Origin: Euphorbia lathyris
Taxonomy: Eukaryota; Streptophyta; Magnoliopsida; Malpighiales; Euphorbiaceae
Length of the DNA stretch: 64,000 nucleotides
NCBI RefSeq assembly: GCF_963576675.1
Contig: NC_088910.1
Span: 31,746,531-31,810,530, forward strand
Direction: 5' to 3'
Made by a program: the position numbers and the translations under genes. A model generated the notes under the pieces. The model searched no databases. It had not been told where the DNA came from and saw nothing but the letters and a program-made list of their open reading frames with translations. Positions 32,917 to 44,699 of this stretch are shown piece by piece. The stretch's first letter is position 1; the number at the start of each line of letters is the position of its first letter.

Positions 32917-35900
32917 TTACGGTCTCTTGTGTTTACGGTAAACATTATTGCATTGTCCAATGGAAGTGAACTTGAAATTCCCAGAATACATGGCTTCTTT
33001 GTCTGCTCATTCAGTTTCAATAATTTGTCAAATTATAATGCTTCATACACACACATGGAGAGAGAGAGAGAGAGATGAAATAGCAAGCATATGAATAGAT
33101 TGTAATTGGACATCAAATATCCCACACACCCACCAAAAAATGACAAGAAATTCCATTTAGATGAGAGCTTTTAAGTTAAACCAAGAATCAAATTGAATTA
33201 TAATGATGTATCTTTTGAATAAACTATCAAAATGATATGGAAACTCCCTCACGGGTTGCGTGATAGAGAAAATGTGCTAGTAATGGGGGAATTCTGAAAA
33301 AGGCCACGCAGCAGGGCAAGGGCAATGATGGGAATTAAATTGTATTTTCTGTTATGACAGCTGCAATGGAATGGATATTGGCCCTATTTGGTAAAGAGCG
33401 TTTTGGGATAAAAAGAGCGGTTTTGACCAACTTTAGCGTTTTGACCACTGAAACCGCTGATTGGAGTGTTTGGTGGAGAGAGGTTTGGCAAAGAGTTTTG
33501 GGATGAAAACGCTAATTTAGAAAAAGCTCCTTTTAGGAGCTTTTTCAATTAGCGTTTTACAATATTAAAATTAATGGACTTCTTTAACCCTAATAGATAG
33601 ACTCCTCCTCCAATATTAAAAAAAGAAATGCCCTTATTCGTCTTTTTGCACAAACCGCTATTATCAATCAGCTAATTTTTACCAAAAAGGTCTACACAAA
33701 CAGTTAGTCAAATCAGCTAGTCAAATCAGCTAATGTAATCAGCTAACAGCTAATATAATCAGCTAACAGCTAATTCCCAAACAGGGCCATTATATGAGAT
33801 GTTTTTTTGTAGAGGAGGTAGCCATTTTTTTGTATGCTTTTCTGCTTTACAGCAGGGGCTATATCTTGGATAGAGAGGGAAGTCTTTTCCTGTGGGATTG
33901 AACATCTTCCACTCCAATTTTCCTAATCAATATATTTCTATTTCCTCTCTAGTTCTCGTTTTAGACTTGATTCCTACATTCTTCTTCTCTGTTAATCTTA
34001 TTATTGGGTTAGGATACGAAATACAAGACAACTCATGGACCACAAGTAGACGTACTTTGAGATGGACAAAATTCAAAATCAAGAGACAAGAAACTCAAAA
34101 TCAAAACATATCACTCGGCAAGTAACTTACCTGTTAGGGATAAACAAGCGACTTCCCGTCGTACATATCTTGCCATTGCCTGAAGACATAAGTGAACATT
34201 CAGTCGCATCTTGCATCAACTTCTGAACAAGCTAAATAAAACTCTGGAGATATTCATTCAGAAAGAATCTAATCGATATCTCATTCTCCCTTAATCTATG
34301 AAACTTCTAGCTTTCTGCTAGAATTAAAAAAGGGGCAAAAAGAGATGACAGTTCCTCAAGTATTCCAGCACTATTCTTATCATAGTTATTAGCATAGTGC
34401 TCAAAGACATGATTCCCATGGTCATTAAATGCGCAAGGGGGTATGGAGTCTGGAGCCTAGGCGAAAGGCTCAGGGGCGAGCCTGAGCGACACAAGGCACA
34501 CTAAAAGAAAATAATATATAAAATCAGAAATAACAACTAACATTTCTAAAATACACAAATAGCCAAATACTAAATTATATCCAATTAACTACTAACTCTT
34601 ACATAATCATAATTCATAATAAAAATTCTAAATCTAAAGAATAAAAGTTCAACAAAATTTTAAGTTAATTAACTAATAGTCTAATAACTACTTTTCATCA
34701 AGACTAAAGTCTCCATTTGCGAAATTTCTAAACTCTTCCAAATGGAGCAGCATTTTCTGTTTTGTTCTTTGCGATATTTCTTCCATCCAAATCTTCTTTC
34801 CTTTCTCATTTATTTTTTATACTAATTTAATTTCAGCCCCATACCATATAGATAGGAAAGAGCTGAGATTGCAATATCTTATTTTTAACTTGGAAACCTT
34901 AAAACAGTGTAGCTTCTAAATTTGCACCTAGGTGCTAGGCTCAAAAAGGCACAAGGCACGCCTGTTGAACAGAGCCCGCCTTTTGGCTTTAGCACCTTTT
35001 GAGCCAGAGGTGCACCTTTGATAACTATGATGATTCATCAACTCTGCTTTGCACAAATAGTTCAATAATACGACACATTTTAATGTGGCAAGGGGCGCAA
35101 TAACAACATAGACATGAGAATTAAAAACTGGAAAATTTACGCATATGAATAACCTATGTCAGGACTACAGACTGATGGTCTGCAGCAATGCATATCACAA
35201 TGAAAAAAGCAAAGATGAGAACATGCCTGGACAGACCGTAATGCAGTAGTATCTGGCTCTGAAGCACCATCATCGGAGAAGATGTTCCTGCAATGAACAG
35301 AATTCAAATCAGAATAATTAAGACATACAAGCCATTTTAAGAATATAAATTGCTCCTACAAATCATCACATAGATTAAATCACAATTTTTTCTCATATCT
35401 AGCATACTAGCACTAATGATTAGCATTAGCTTTCAGTAGAAAGCCAAACAAACAGCTCTTTGAATAAATTTTGATTGAGATTCCCACTGCTGTGGTCATT
35501 AGTAGGCCTCCCTCTTCTTTGGAGACAAAACTAAGCACTAATTTGCTAGATAGCCAAAACTAAGTTTTTAATTCCACTCCTAGAGTCATGATAAAGATCA
35601 AATAAAAAAGAAAAAACAAAATCTCAGGTCACTCATAATTTAACAGTTTATAATTGAAGCTATTAGAGCTTGTCATCTTCCATGACGAGATGCACCAACA
35701 TTAGCAGATCAAATTAGGAGAAAACAACTACCAAAAATAAGGCAGTCCAAATTGAGATTAACAGTAAAATGTAGGTGATTATAGATAGCAATATGCCAAC
35801 TACATGCAAACTTGGGAAGGAGTCGAAGGTAAAAGTCGTAAACAAACCCGTAATAAATAGTTTGTTCACTATTTATAGCATCTCAAATTCTATTATGTGC

Positions 35901-38113
35901 ATGATAAAACGCTTTTGCTAAAACCATCTCTAGCACCCTCTCTCAAACCTAAGGTGGATCATAGTGGAGGAAACACTAACACTATCAATAAGGATCACTT
36001 GTCTTCAGTGCAAAACATAACCCATTAGATCATGAGCATCAAGATAGATTGCTGAGGCGATAGACTTTTAGCATTAAATGGAAAATGTACGGAGTCTGAT
36101 ATATATCATATATAGACACATGAAAAATCAGAAAGTAACAGATCTGCAGAATCATTGATATGCAAGATTTGCATTAAAGACATTCATAGGCTACGCCCTA
36201 ATGGTCATCTTACTTCCATATCACTTTCACTAGCTCATCTGATTTAGCCTCTGGACGCACGGCAGCATCATAAGCAACAATATTTCCATAAAATATCTTC
36301 TCCAACTCTTTCATCCATTTGGTCAACAGTAAGTTAACCTGCCATTTCCAAAGCACAAATTGCACATAAGTTTAAGACCATACTTTATTAATTGCATTCC
36401 TTCATATTTTTATCCACAAAGCCAAAACTGCCTGTGGATCATCCTGCTGTAGGTTCAGTCATGGACTTGAAAATATTAATTATTAGAAAATTCAGCAGCA
36501 AAACTGTTTTTAACAAGTAAATCTTACTTACTGAAAAGTATCCTTAAATAATTTAAAGAAGCCCGATCTTGTGAGAAAATCAAAATATCAAAGTGATGGA
36601 AGGGGGCCAATGGCGAAAAAAATGGTCACCCTAGAAGGAACCTAATTAGTAACTGGACGGGGATTCCAACAATGACACACTTTATTCACAAAATGAATGA
36701 TATCGTTACAATCTCAACTATTTGAAGGAGTTCAACTAAGAAAAGCATCACAGTATCCTAGATAGTTTCATATGATTGATGACATGACAGATTAGGGATC
36801 TCTGTTGGAAACTAGCAATTATGTTATTTTTCAAGGAAAAAAAAAAAAAAAAAAGGCATCTCAGTACTCAGTAGAGATTTAGGCATGATTTTTAAGTGAA
36901 TAGTTTACCTCAAGTAACAGAGAATAGGCAATATAATTTCTTTAACCCGCTTTCAAATTCAATACTCAAGCAAATATAATAAACAAAATGGACAGGAAAC
37001 ACATTACTCCTGCTTTGGAAACTCTCAGCTCTACATCATGATTGTAAGTTTCATACAAGTATTGCCCAAATTCAGCACCCTCCTTTCCCTCCTGTTTTAA
37101 ACGGCGCAAACAAAGCCACATATGAAGTACAAGCAACGAGAATGTCATTTTAAAGGTCTTCTCCAAATTGAATACTGCATAACAAAGAACAATATAATGT
37201 CAAAAAACAAACAAATTAGCTACTTTGCCAAAAAACAAACAAACTATATAACATGAAAAGGTTCGCAAAATAAGCCCACAACAAAAACATTTAAAAGAAA
37301 CAGAGGACATAAATAATTAAAAATCATTTAAATTATAAAAGCAGTTATGTGTGGGTTGCAAGAAAATTACTGCTTGAATTTATGCTAATCAATTATGTAC
37401 CATCATTATGGATACTTGATAGTTCATAGAAATAAAATAGCAGAAATTGTCAAAGAACAAGATAAGAGACAAAGTTTCTACATTTAACTATGAATAGGAG
37501 CAAGAGAATGACTCACCATCATAAATGGCAGGCTTTTCTACTTGTGAAATGATGCGGCTGTATACCACATTCGCTCCCCTAATGGATTTGCTTTGCTTAC
37601 TATAGAACAGCATGAGCTTAAGCAAAAAACGTTTAATACCTTCATATTTTGGCTCTTCAACTCTAAGAGAGGAATCCAGGGCCAATGCTAAAGAACAGGG
37701 CTTGGAAAAGAACATTTTATCCAAATTCACCTGTGAAAGACAAGAATTTTAAATTGCAAGAAAATCACACAGAAATACTTTAAACCATACGGTATATGAC
37801 ACAAACACGACTAACTTCATGTCCCATTGAAGAAAATTGATCAGTTAATCAGTTAAATTAAGCCAAATAAATATTGAACAATGGCTCAAAACCAAATCAT
37901 TTGCACATAACGGCACTGAAGATTCCATACCACTGATTTGCTAGGAAAACCCTTATATGTAGAATCATTAGGAGCAGGTGCAACAGCTGCTGCAGCAGCT
38001 CTGGCATAGCTTAGGCGCGGAATAAAAAGAGTATCGCTTTTGAGTTCCGCCATTTTGCTGAAGGATCCAAACTTCGAAGCTTGGGAAGCAGCTCTGCTCC
38101 ATCTCGACAACAT
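32917..38113 (-). CDS. UQCC1: Mitochondrial complex III assembly chaperone (UQCC1/CBP3 family)
   Basis: Seven coding exons: 37931-38113, 37517-37730, 37008-37174, 36214-36338, 35227-35287, 34131-34179, 32917-33002; 294 residues, with all phases joining. The N-terminus MLSRWSRAASQASKFGSFSK is Arg/Ser-rich without acids, as expected for a mitochondrial targeting peptide. The body (FFSKPCSLALALDSSLRVEE, HMWLCLRRLKQEGKEG, LTKWMKELEKIFYGN, VQAMARYVRREVACLSLTDK) fits the plant ubiquinol-cytochrome c chaperone family (At5g51220 type). The yeast homologue CBP3 acts with CBP6 in cytochrome b synthesis and early bc1 assembly. Intron 5 uses a GC donor (CCAG|GCATGT), required by the VQ-AMARY join. Introns hold a MITE (33380-33788) and a second repeat (34381-35029). 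A GC-rich 5' UTR exon appears at 39668-39840. The 3' exon (DKEAMYSGNFKFTS then about 14 residues) is short; the final residues are less certain. Confidence 0.88.
33055..33076. repeat. (GA)n microsatellite in UQCC1 intron
   Basis: About nine GA units lie just upstream of the last coding exon, on its intronic side. Confidence 0.8.
33380..33788. mobile_element. MITE, 409 bp (copy 2) inside the last UQCC1 intron
   Basis: Ends GGCCCTATTTGGTAAAGAGC and CCAAACAGGGCC, closely matching 16867-17249 throughout, including the AAAAAGCTC hairpin. ATT flanks both ends (33377-33379 and 33789-33791), a possible 3-bp duplication that the other copy does not show. It is longer than copy 1 because the TAATCAGCTAACAGC motif near the right end is repeated. 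Confidence 0.75.
34381..35029. mobile_element. TIR repeat with GGCGAGCC/AGGCGCC motifs in UQCC1 intron 5
   Basis: Begins CATAGTTATTAGCA and ends TTTGATAACTATG (9-bp perfect terminal inversion). Subterminal regions have GAGCCTAGGCG and CACCTAGGTGC; the centre is AT-rich. It shares its interior (inverted) with a copy at 60496-61051. Superfamily and duplication unresolved. Confidence 0.6.
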
Positions 38114-38392
38114 CTAGTGAGATAAAAGGATATGTAATCAATGAAGCGAAGCAATCAGTCCTCTTTTATCTGCTTTCTAAAACCCTTGACTGCAAACATA
38201 CAGAGAGATCAGTAGATGCACGGATTTTTTGTGACCAAATGGTAATTGATAGAGAAAAAAAAGGGGGGGCTTAATATATAACTACACCCTTCAACTTGGA
38301 ACAATTTACCCATTGGCACCCTCAACTTTTCAAGTGACCCTTTACACCCCTTAACTTTACATTTTCATTCCCCTTCCACCCTATTTTCTTAA

Positions 38393-39297
38393 GACCACCC
38401 ACAATGGGTGATACAATTATTTTGTATCATATCCAAAAAAACCCACTTTTTTCAAAAAAATCTAATACACTCAACTACCTCTCCATTAAACCAATTTGTA
38501 TCACTTTTTACATAGGACCCACTTGTCATAAAACTCTTACACATTCCAAATAAATTATTATTTCTTTCCACCAAACAATTAATCTAATTATTTCATCACT
38601 CAATCTAAATAATTCCATTAATATATATATATATATTGGTTAAAAAAATAAATATCAATTATATCTATAATTATTTTGACCCGAAATAGTTAATTAAAAA
38701 ATATAATTAATTGCAAAAATAAAAAATATCACAAAAGATAATATTTTATTCAAATAAAACACAAGAATACGAAACAGAATAAAATACAAGATTTAAAAAC
38801 GATAAAAAAAAAAACAATTACATAAGAACAAGCAACATATTAAGCAACTGAACCGCTAGGTCTTTGGTTGAGATCTCTCGTTCCATGACGTCGCCATATA
38901 TGCTTAACTAGATCATCACTTAGCACGGTATGTGTTGTAGCCGTTATTTAAACGGTAAAAAATTGAAATAATTTTTTAATTTTGTAGGACCAAAACAGGT
39001 TTTGATAAAATTTTGAAATTAAATACTCCAACCCTGCTTTTTCTGATAGCACTCAGTCCACTTTTGCGGCTGAGACGCGCCTCAAGGGCGCGTGTAACGC
39101 ACGCGCCAGCTGAGGCGCAATCTCAGCCGCAGAATGGAGACTGAGATACAAACTCCCTTTTTCCCCAAATAGTAAACGATTGTATCACAATTGTGATACA
39201 ATTCCTCTCTCCCCTCATTTAATTCAATCACCCACAATGCAATGATACAGATTTTTGTATCAGATTCACCCAATTAACTCTCCCACTGCACATGCTC
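38393..39297. mobile_element. Non-autonomous PIF/Harbinger element, 905 bp, in the UQCC1 5' UTR intron
   Basis: The 3-bp duplication TAA (38390-38392, 39298-39300) encloses ends GACCACCCACAATGGGTG and (inverted) GAGCATGTGCAGTGGGAG. The subterminal GATACAATTATTTTGTATC hairpin, the 400-bp left region and the GCGGCTGAGACGCGCC right region are shared with the larger 39875-42062 element, so it looks like an internal-deletion derivative of it. Confidence 0.8.
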
Positions 39298-39667
39298 TAA
39301 CAATTAGTTTAGAACAAGTATTTCACAGAACTATCAGTCCACAATGTCCACCATTAAAATTCACATTATTTTATAGAACTATCATTAACATTACAAACAT
39401 ACCAGTTAACATTATTTAAAGTTTAAACTATCAGTTAACATTACAAAATAAAACCTCTCTAGACTTTGTCCAAGCGAGACATAAACGACAAAGCACTCAA
39501 TACTGCCATATGCATACTGTCTGATAACATCACCATATGAATCCTCCTCTTTCTTCTACTTAATTAAGAATTTCGACTCAATAAGCCAATTTCATTATTG
39601 TTATTTTTTATAGGATAAGATTCAAACCACACTGTATCAAAATCAATCTATAGACTATAATACAAAC

Positions 39668-39840
39668 CTGTGAAGTGGTGCAACGGTGCAATCGGAGGCG
39701 TTGAGCCGGCGCAAGCCTTGGCCACGGCGGACGCAAGTTATTCAGGCAGCCGTAGGAACGATGGGGAAGAAAGCAGTGGCTGGGAAAATCGCGATTCGGG
39801 ACAAAGTTTCTCTTTTTAATTTGTTTTAGGCATTGTTTGG
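39668..39840 (-). other. Probable 5' UTR exon of UQCC1
   Basis: A GC-rich island in AT-rich DNA. On the minus strand it ends CACTTCACAG|GTTTGT, a good donor, and a matching acceptor TGTTTGCAG lies just before 38189, upstream of the start codon at 38113. The resulting 1478-bp UTR intron holds the 905-bp Harbinger element. The transcription start near 39840 is inferred. Confidence 0.5.
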
Positions 39841-39874
39841 ATGGTGGTTATCCAGCGTAAGGTTGGTTTTGTTA

Positions 39875-42062
39875 GAGCACCACAATGTGGTGAGTTACTT
39901 TTTTTTTTTTTTTTTTTTTATAACTTTACAAAAAAAAAAAAAACCCACTTGATTTTCTAAAAAAAAAAAAAGGCTAATATATTCAACCATATTTTCATTA
40001 AACCCACTTATTATATTCCACTTATTATAAAAATTTTACACACTTCAAATAAATTATTATTTTTTATCCATCCAACAATTAATCTAATTATTTCATCATC
40101 TAATTTAAATTATTCAATTAATCTATAAATTAGAAAAAAATAAATATCAATTATATCTATAATTATTTTCCACCGAAATAGTTAATTAAAAAATATAATT
40201 AATTACAAAAATAACATATATCCCAAACGATATTTTTTATTGAAATAAAACATGAGAATACAAAACGGAATAAAATATAAGATTTAAAAAAAATACAATT
40301 CAAACTAACACAATTAAGGGAATACAAATTAAAAAAATACAATTCAAACTAACACAATTAAAGGAATACATCTGGATATTTCTTCATCAGGTAGGAGCAC
40401 ATAACATCATATCTTTTCTTCTGCTCTTCATCCATTCTGGCTGAACCTTTATTGATAAATTCAAAATCTCTTTACAGCATAACATGGTCATTTTGCTGTG
40501 CCACTATCCTCGCCGCTGCAATTTTTTCATTATGCATTTTTTCAATAAGTGAGAGATCATAACTGCTGGCGAACGATGTTGCCTTCTGTTTGCCTTTGTC
40601 TTTAGCCGCCGCCTTAATTCTCGGTGGTCGTTCACGTTTCTCTTCTGCTTCGGCAATCTCTTCACCTCCAAAGGTTCCCCAATTTGAAAGAATATAGTTC
40701 CATCATTTAGGTTTGTGGCATAAAACCCGCCAACAATGGATATAGTTGAATGTCGTGTTCCACTTCGCTCGGTATAGAGTTCGCGCATGTTCAACGCGTT
40801 CCGAATTCCCTTTTCCACTCAATTGCAAATTCTGCACTTTCATAAATGACCCAACAAATCTATTGGTTTCTCTACTTATTCGTAAAAATTTATTCTTACC
40901 CTTACCGCCTGTGATTGCTTCGAAATTTTTGGGCCTCCATTCGTTGAACACATTGCTTACTCGAGTCCAGAATTGTCTTTCCTTCTGAGCCGAACCAACA
41001 ACATTATCTATAGAAATTGATAAAAAAAAAAAGCATTTACATAATAAGTCTTCTAATTCATGTGTCCATTTGTACTATTTCTGTTTCTGTTTTGGCTCGG
41101 CAACAGGTTCATCAAGAAGTGTTTCGTCAATCTCTTCTCCTGCTTCTTTCTTCTTCATCGTCAAGATCGACAGCACCCCGATTTGACGAGTCAAGATTTG
41201 ACGACTGTGATCCAGAAAATAAACTTCTTGAACCATTGAATGACAGATATGAATCATTATAACCCAAATTTTGGAGGTAAAATTTCTTCGGTTGATTATC
41301 GTTATATTGGGTCATATTGCCGTAATGAACATCGGGATGGTAGAAGTTGTGAGGGTTTGACACAAAATGACCGTAATTTTGAGGAAATCCGGGTTGTGGA
41401 GATCTCCCCATGGGGGATATTTGCATATTCGAAGTATTTCGGTTTGGCATTTGGAAAGGATTGGGGTGTTGCGAATCAAAATATAGATTTTTCTCCGAGG
41501 AATTTTTGTTGCGTTGACGTTTATCCATACCTAAATATGCAAAATTTAGTATTTAGATGTGTTTTTTGGTTGTGTAAAGATTTTGGATCATATGCAAAAT
41601 GTAAATGGGTTGGATATTTATAATGAATTTAAAAAAAAAAGAGCTGTTAATATATTACCGTTGTATATATATATAAATTCATATGCAAGTTGCAACGGAT
41701 GGGAGACAAATTCAATATTTTTTTAAATATATTTCTACACATCACCGCTTGCTTTTCCATTTGTTTAAAAAAATAAAAAAAATAAAGCTGATCAGTCCAC
41801 TATTGCGGCTGAGACACGCCAGCTGGGGCGCAATCTCTGCCGCTTGATTGCACGTGGACCACAAACCCTATTTCTGCTCTTTTCCCTCCTCTCCGTATCA
41901 TGATTGTGATACATTCTTTCTCTCTCCTCTCTTGACTCTCACCCTCACAATGCAATGATACAATTTATTGTATCACTTTTATTAAGAGACTCTCACCCTC
42001 ACAATGCAATGATACAATTTATTGTATCACTTTTATTAAGTGAGGTGCCCCACTGGAGTTGC
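39875..42062. mobile_element. PIF/Harbinger element, 2188 bp, carrying only a broken ORF1
   Basis: The duplication TTA (39872-39874, 42063-42065) flanks ends GAGCACCACAATGTGGTG and (inverted) GCAACTCCAGTGGGGCAC. The only coding remains are of the Myb/SANT-like ORF1 on the minus strand; no DDE transposase is present. Near the right end a segment of about 60 bp (CTCACCCTCACAATGCAATG ...) is tandemly duplicated. It sits directly upstream of the UQCC1 promoter. Confidence 0.82.
40384..41528 (-). pseudogene. Decayed PIF/Harbinger ORF1 (Myb/SANT-like DNA-binding protein)
   Basis: Begins at ATG 41528 (MDKRQRNKNSSEKNLYFDSQ), an Asn/Pro/Phe/Gln-rich N-terminal part typical of these ORF1 proteins. It ends in an acidic stretch (DLDDEEE), after which the frame shifts near 41140-41170. 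The domain downstream reads NEWRPKNFEAITGGKGKNKF, ETNRFVGSFMKVQNLQLSGK and ERVEHARTLYRAKWNTTFNY, the conserved block of plant Harbinger ORF1 proteins. Another frame change near 40700 leads into RRRLKTKANRR and a C-terminal part that ends near 40384. In live elements ORF1 partners the transposase for DNA binding; this copy cannot make it. Confidence 0.75.
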
Positions 42063-42104
42063 TTAGGAGAAAGTTAAGTTAGGATAAGTTTTCTATTATT
42101 TTTA

Positions 42105-43645
42105 GGGTAAATTACAAAACTAGGTCAAATGGGAGGCCCATTTATATATTTAACTCATTTACTCAACCTACTACATATCTAGACTGATTTTGTGTGACTT
42201 TCCCATAATACCCTCAATATTTACGAGCGTCTGTCTCCTTCCCGTCTGACTTCGCAGATTCGATCATATGCGAAGCCTGCGAAGCTAATGTTTAGTTTAC
42301 TTGATGAATTTAATTAGCATATGCGAAGCCTGGATGCGTTTTGAAGCTAATTCGCGAAGTGGTATATAACAAAAAATGCCGAACAACAATGGATTCTAAC
42401 ATTAAAATCATAGATTATCAAAATTTACAACAAGATTGCCACAATAAACTCCTAACAAATCACTTCATAATACATAGGCTCCTATTCAATACCGATGGAT
42501 GGATGTGTCTCACGGTACAGAACAATATTGCCACAATAAACTCCTAACAAATCACTTCATTATACATAGGCTCCTATTCAATACCGATGGATGGATGTGT
42601 CTCACGGTACAGAACAATATTGCCACAATAAGCTCCTAACAAATCACTTCATTATACATAGGCTCTTATTCACCACCGATGGATGGATGTCTCACGATAC
42701 ATAAGCTCTTATTCACCAAAGGGATGGACCTGTCCCACGGTGTAGACTCTTATTCACAACCGATGGTTGGAAGTTCAGGCCTTTTGGAATGGATGTCTCT
42801 CATGGCACCCCAGCACGCCGGCTTCCAGGAATGAATATTATGTATTCAACCACCTTCAGAAAAATTTAATCGTGTTAGTCAGAAAAAAGGAAGATTTGGC
42901 TTCGCGAAACGAGAATTCGCTAAGTATGCGAACATAAATGTACAAGGAAGAGGGTGATTATACTTAGCGAAACAATGATTTTGCGACATTTGCGCGGAGA
43001 AATGTGATGCTTTGACTTCGCGAAACGATGATTTCGCGGAGTCTGCGAGAGAAATTTATCAAATTACCTCGCAAACTTCGCGTAATCTTCGTTCCTCGAA
43101 GTGAAATCGATAAATTTCTCCCAGCAGACTTCGCGAAAACCGCATATGCTAAGTGGATTTGTGGGAAAAACGCAGAAAAAACAGTATATACTTACATTTT
43201 TCGACGAAAACAATATGATAAACTGGGAAAAACGATGAAAATAACGTAGAATCACCATTTCTTCGATGGTCACAAGAAGAAAGAAACCAAGAAACGAGCA
43301 GGAAATGGAAGATGAAGAACCATGGCTTCGTTTTCTAGGATTAGGAAGTTGCAGAATCAAGAGATGAAGAGAAATACATTGTGATTTGGAGAAATGGTGC
43401 AGATTTCGTGCAATTTAAAGGAATATATGAAAATCAAAAGTCATGGAATCACTAATGGAGGAGCTGCCAACCGTTTCGCGTAACCAAGGAGAAGAGGGGA
43501 GAGAACGTTCGCGTAAGAGGAAAGTGGGAAGGTTAGGGGTATTATGGAAAAGTCACACAAAATCAGTCTAGATATGTAATAGGTTGAATAAATGAGTTAA
43601 ATATGTAAATGAGCCTCCCATCTGACCTAGTTTTGTAATTTACCC
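42105..43645. mobile_element. MULE-type element, 1541 bp, with internal repeats
   Basis: Inverted ends GGGTAAATTACAAAACTAGG extend about 130 bp. The target sites TTATTTTTA (42096-42104) and TTATTTTTG (43646-43654) match at 8 of 9 bases. The interior has about 100-bp tandem repeats (42425-42760) and, on both sides, clusters of TTCGCGAA-like palindromes. No long frame supports a protein. The terminal sequence resembles those of the elements at 1439 and 6063. Confidence 0.82.
42425..42760. repeat. Tandem repeat with unit of about 95-100 bp
   Basis: Two nearly identical units (ATTGCCACAATAAACTCCTA through GATGTGTCTCACGGTACAGA) are followed by a third slightly changed unit and two truncated, more diverged ones that keep CTCTTATTCAC and GATGGATGGATGT. 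Confidence 0.85.
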
Positions 43646-43654
43646 TTATTTTTG

Positions 43655-44699
43655 TTACATCCCCAAATCTGGATGAGCCAAGGTTAAGTGAGTATAATTT
43701 TCCTAAATAGTCCCTTATTTTTATGTTTTATTTCATATTTGCCTATATTATACAATATTAAAATAAAGTCTATTTTCTTTGCAAATTCTCATTTTTAATC
43801 CATATACAACTTTCAATAATTATTCAAAAATTCATCATGTTGTAATTATATAAATATTGATACAACTCCTTATAAAAATAATGTTCTCCGTGTAGAAGAT
43901 ATAATTAAGAGTAAGGATATAAAAGTAATTTTATACATAACCTTACCTTACTTTATCTTCAAACCAAACACAATTACATTATTAAACCATCACTTACTTT
44001 ACCTTCTACCTAAACACAACAAGTTATTTTATGCACCCCACTTACTTTACTTTACCTTACTTTATTTTAATTACACTTAATCCAAGCAAGCTCTTAGGGT
44101 TCAAAAAGATAATTTTAAATTAAAAAACATTTAAAAAAACAAAAATTAAAAACCCGGGATTACACCGGTCCCCAAAGCGAATCGCCTGCTCCCGATTTAA
44201 CCCAGGTCTTTCTGATTTGTTGAGGATTCAACATACTAGAGTGGTTCGTACTGGTTTTCTAGCCGGTTCCCAGTCCTACCGGTCCGGTTCGAGTCTGCTA
44301 TCATTGCAAAAAAAAAAAAAAAACAATAGCATTAATTAAAAAATATAATTTATGTAAACTGTAAACACCGATAGAATTGCAGCAATTAGAAAATTATATA
44401 AATGACATATAGGCCGAGTAGAAGTGAAAATGAACATTAGGGTCCGTGAATTCTAAATAAGTCTTAAGATCATCGAAAATTTAGCTACATTTTAAGAACC
44501 TGGCTTTTAAGAAACACATAGCACAAACAAATAACTCAGTTTCACCAACAATTTAATTTAAAGATCAAAAACATTTTATTGATTTATAACACAATATGGT
44601 CCAAGTGAAAGTTTGCAACAACATGATGAACACAAAACCACCATATGTTCTAATATCAATTTAAGCGTATAAACCTAAAACCTTTAATTAGCTGGGCTT
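43655..44699. other. Intergenic DNA, no gene seen
   Basis: AT-rich, with one GC-richer patch (44155-44305) containing GGTTCCCAGTCCTACCGGTC and a GGTCCGGTTCGAG motif, possibly a hAT-like scrap. Nothing else was recognised. Confidence 0.45.
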
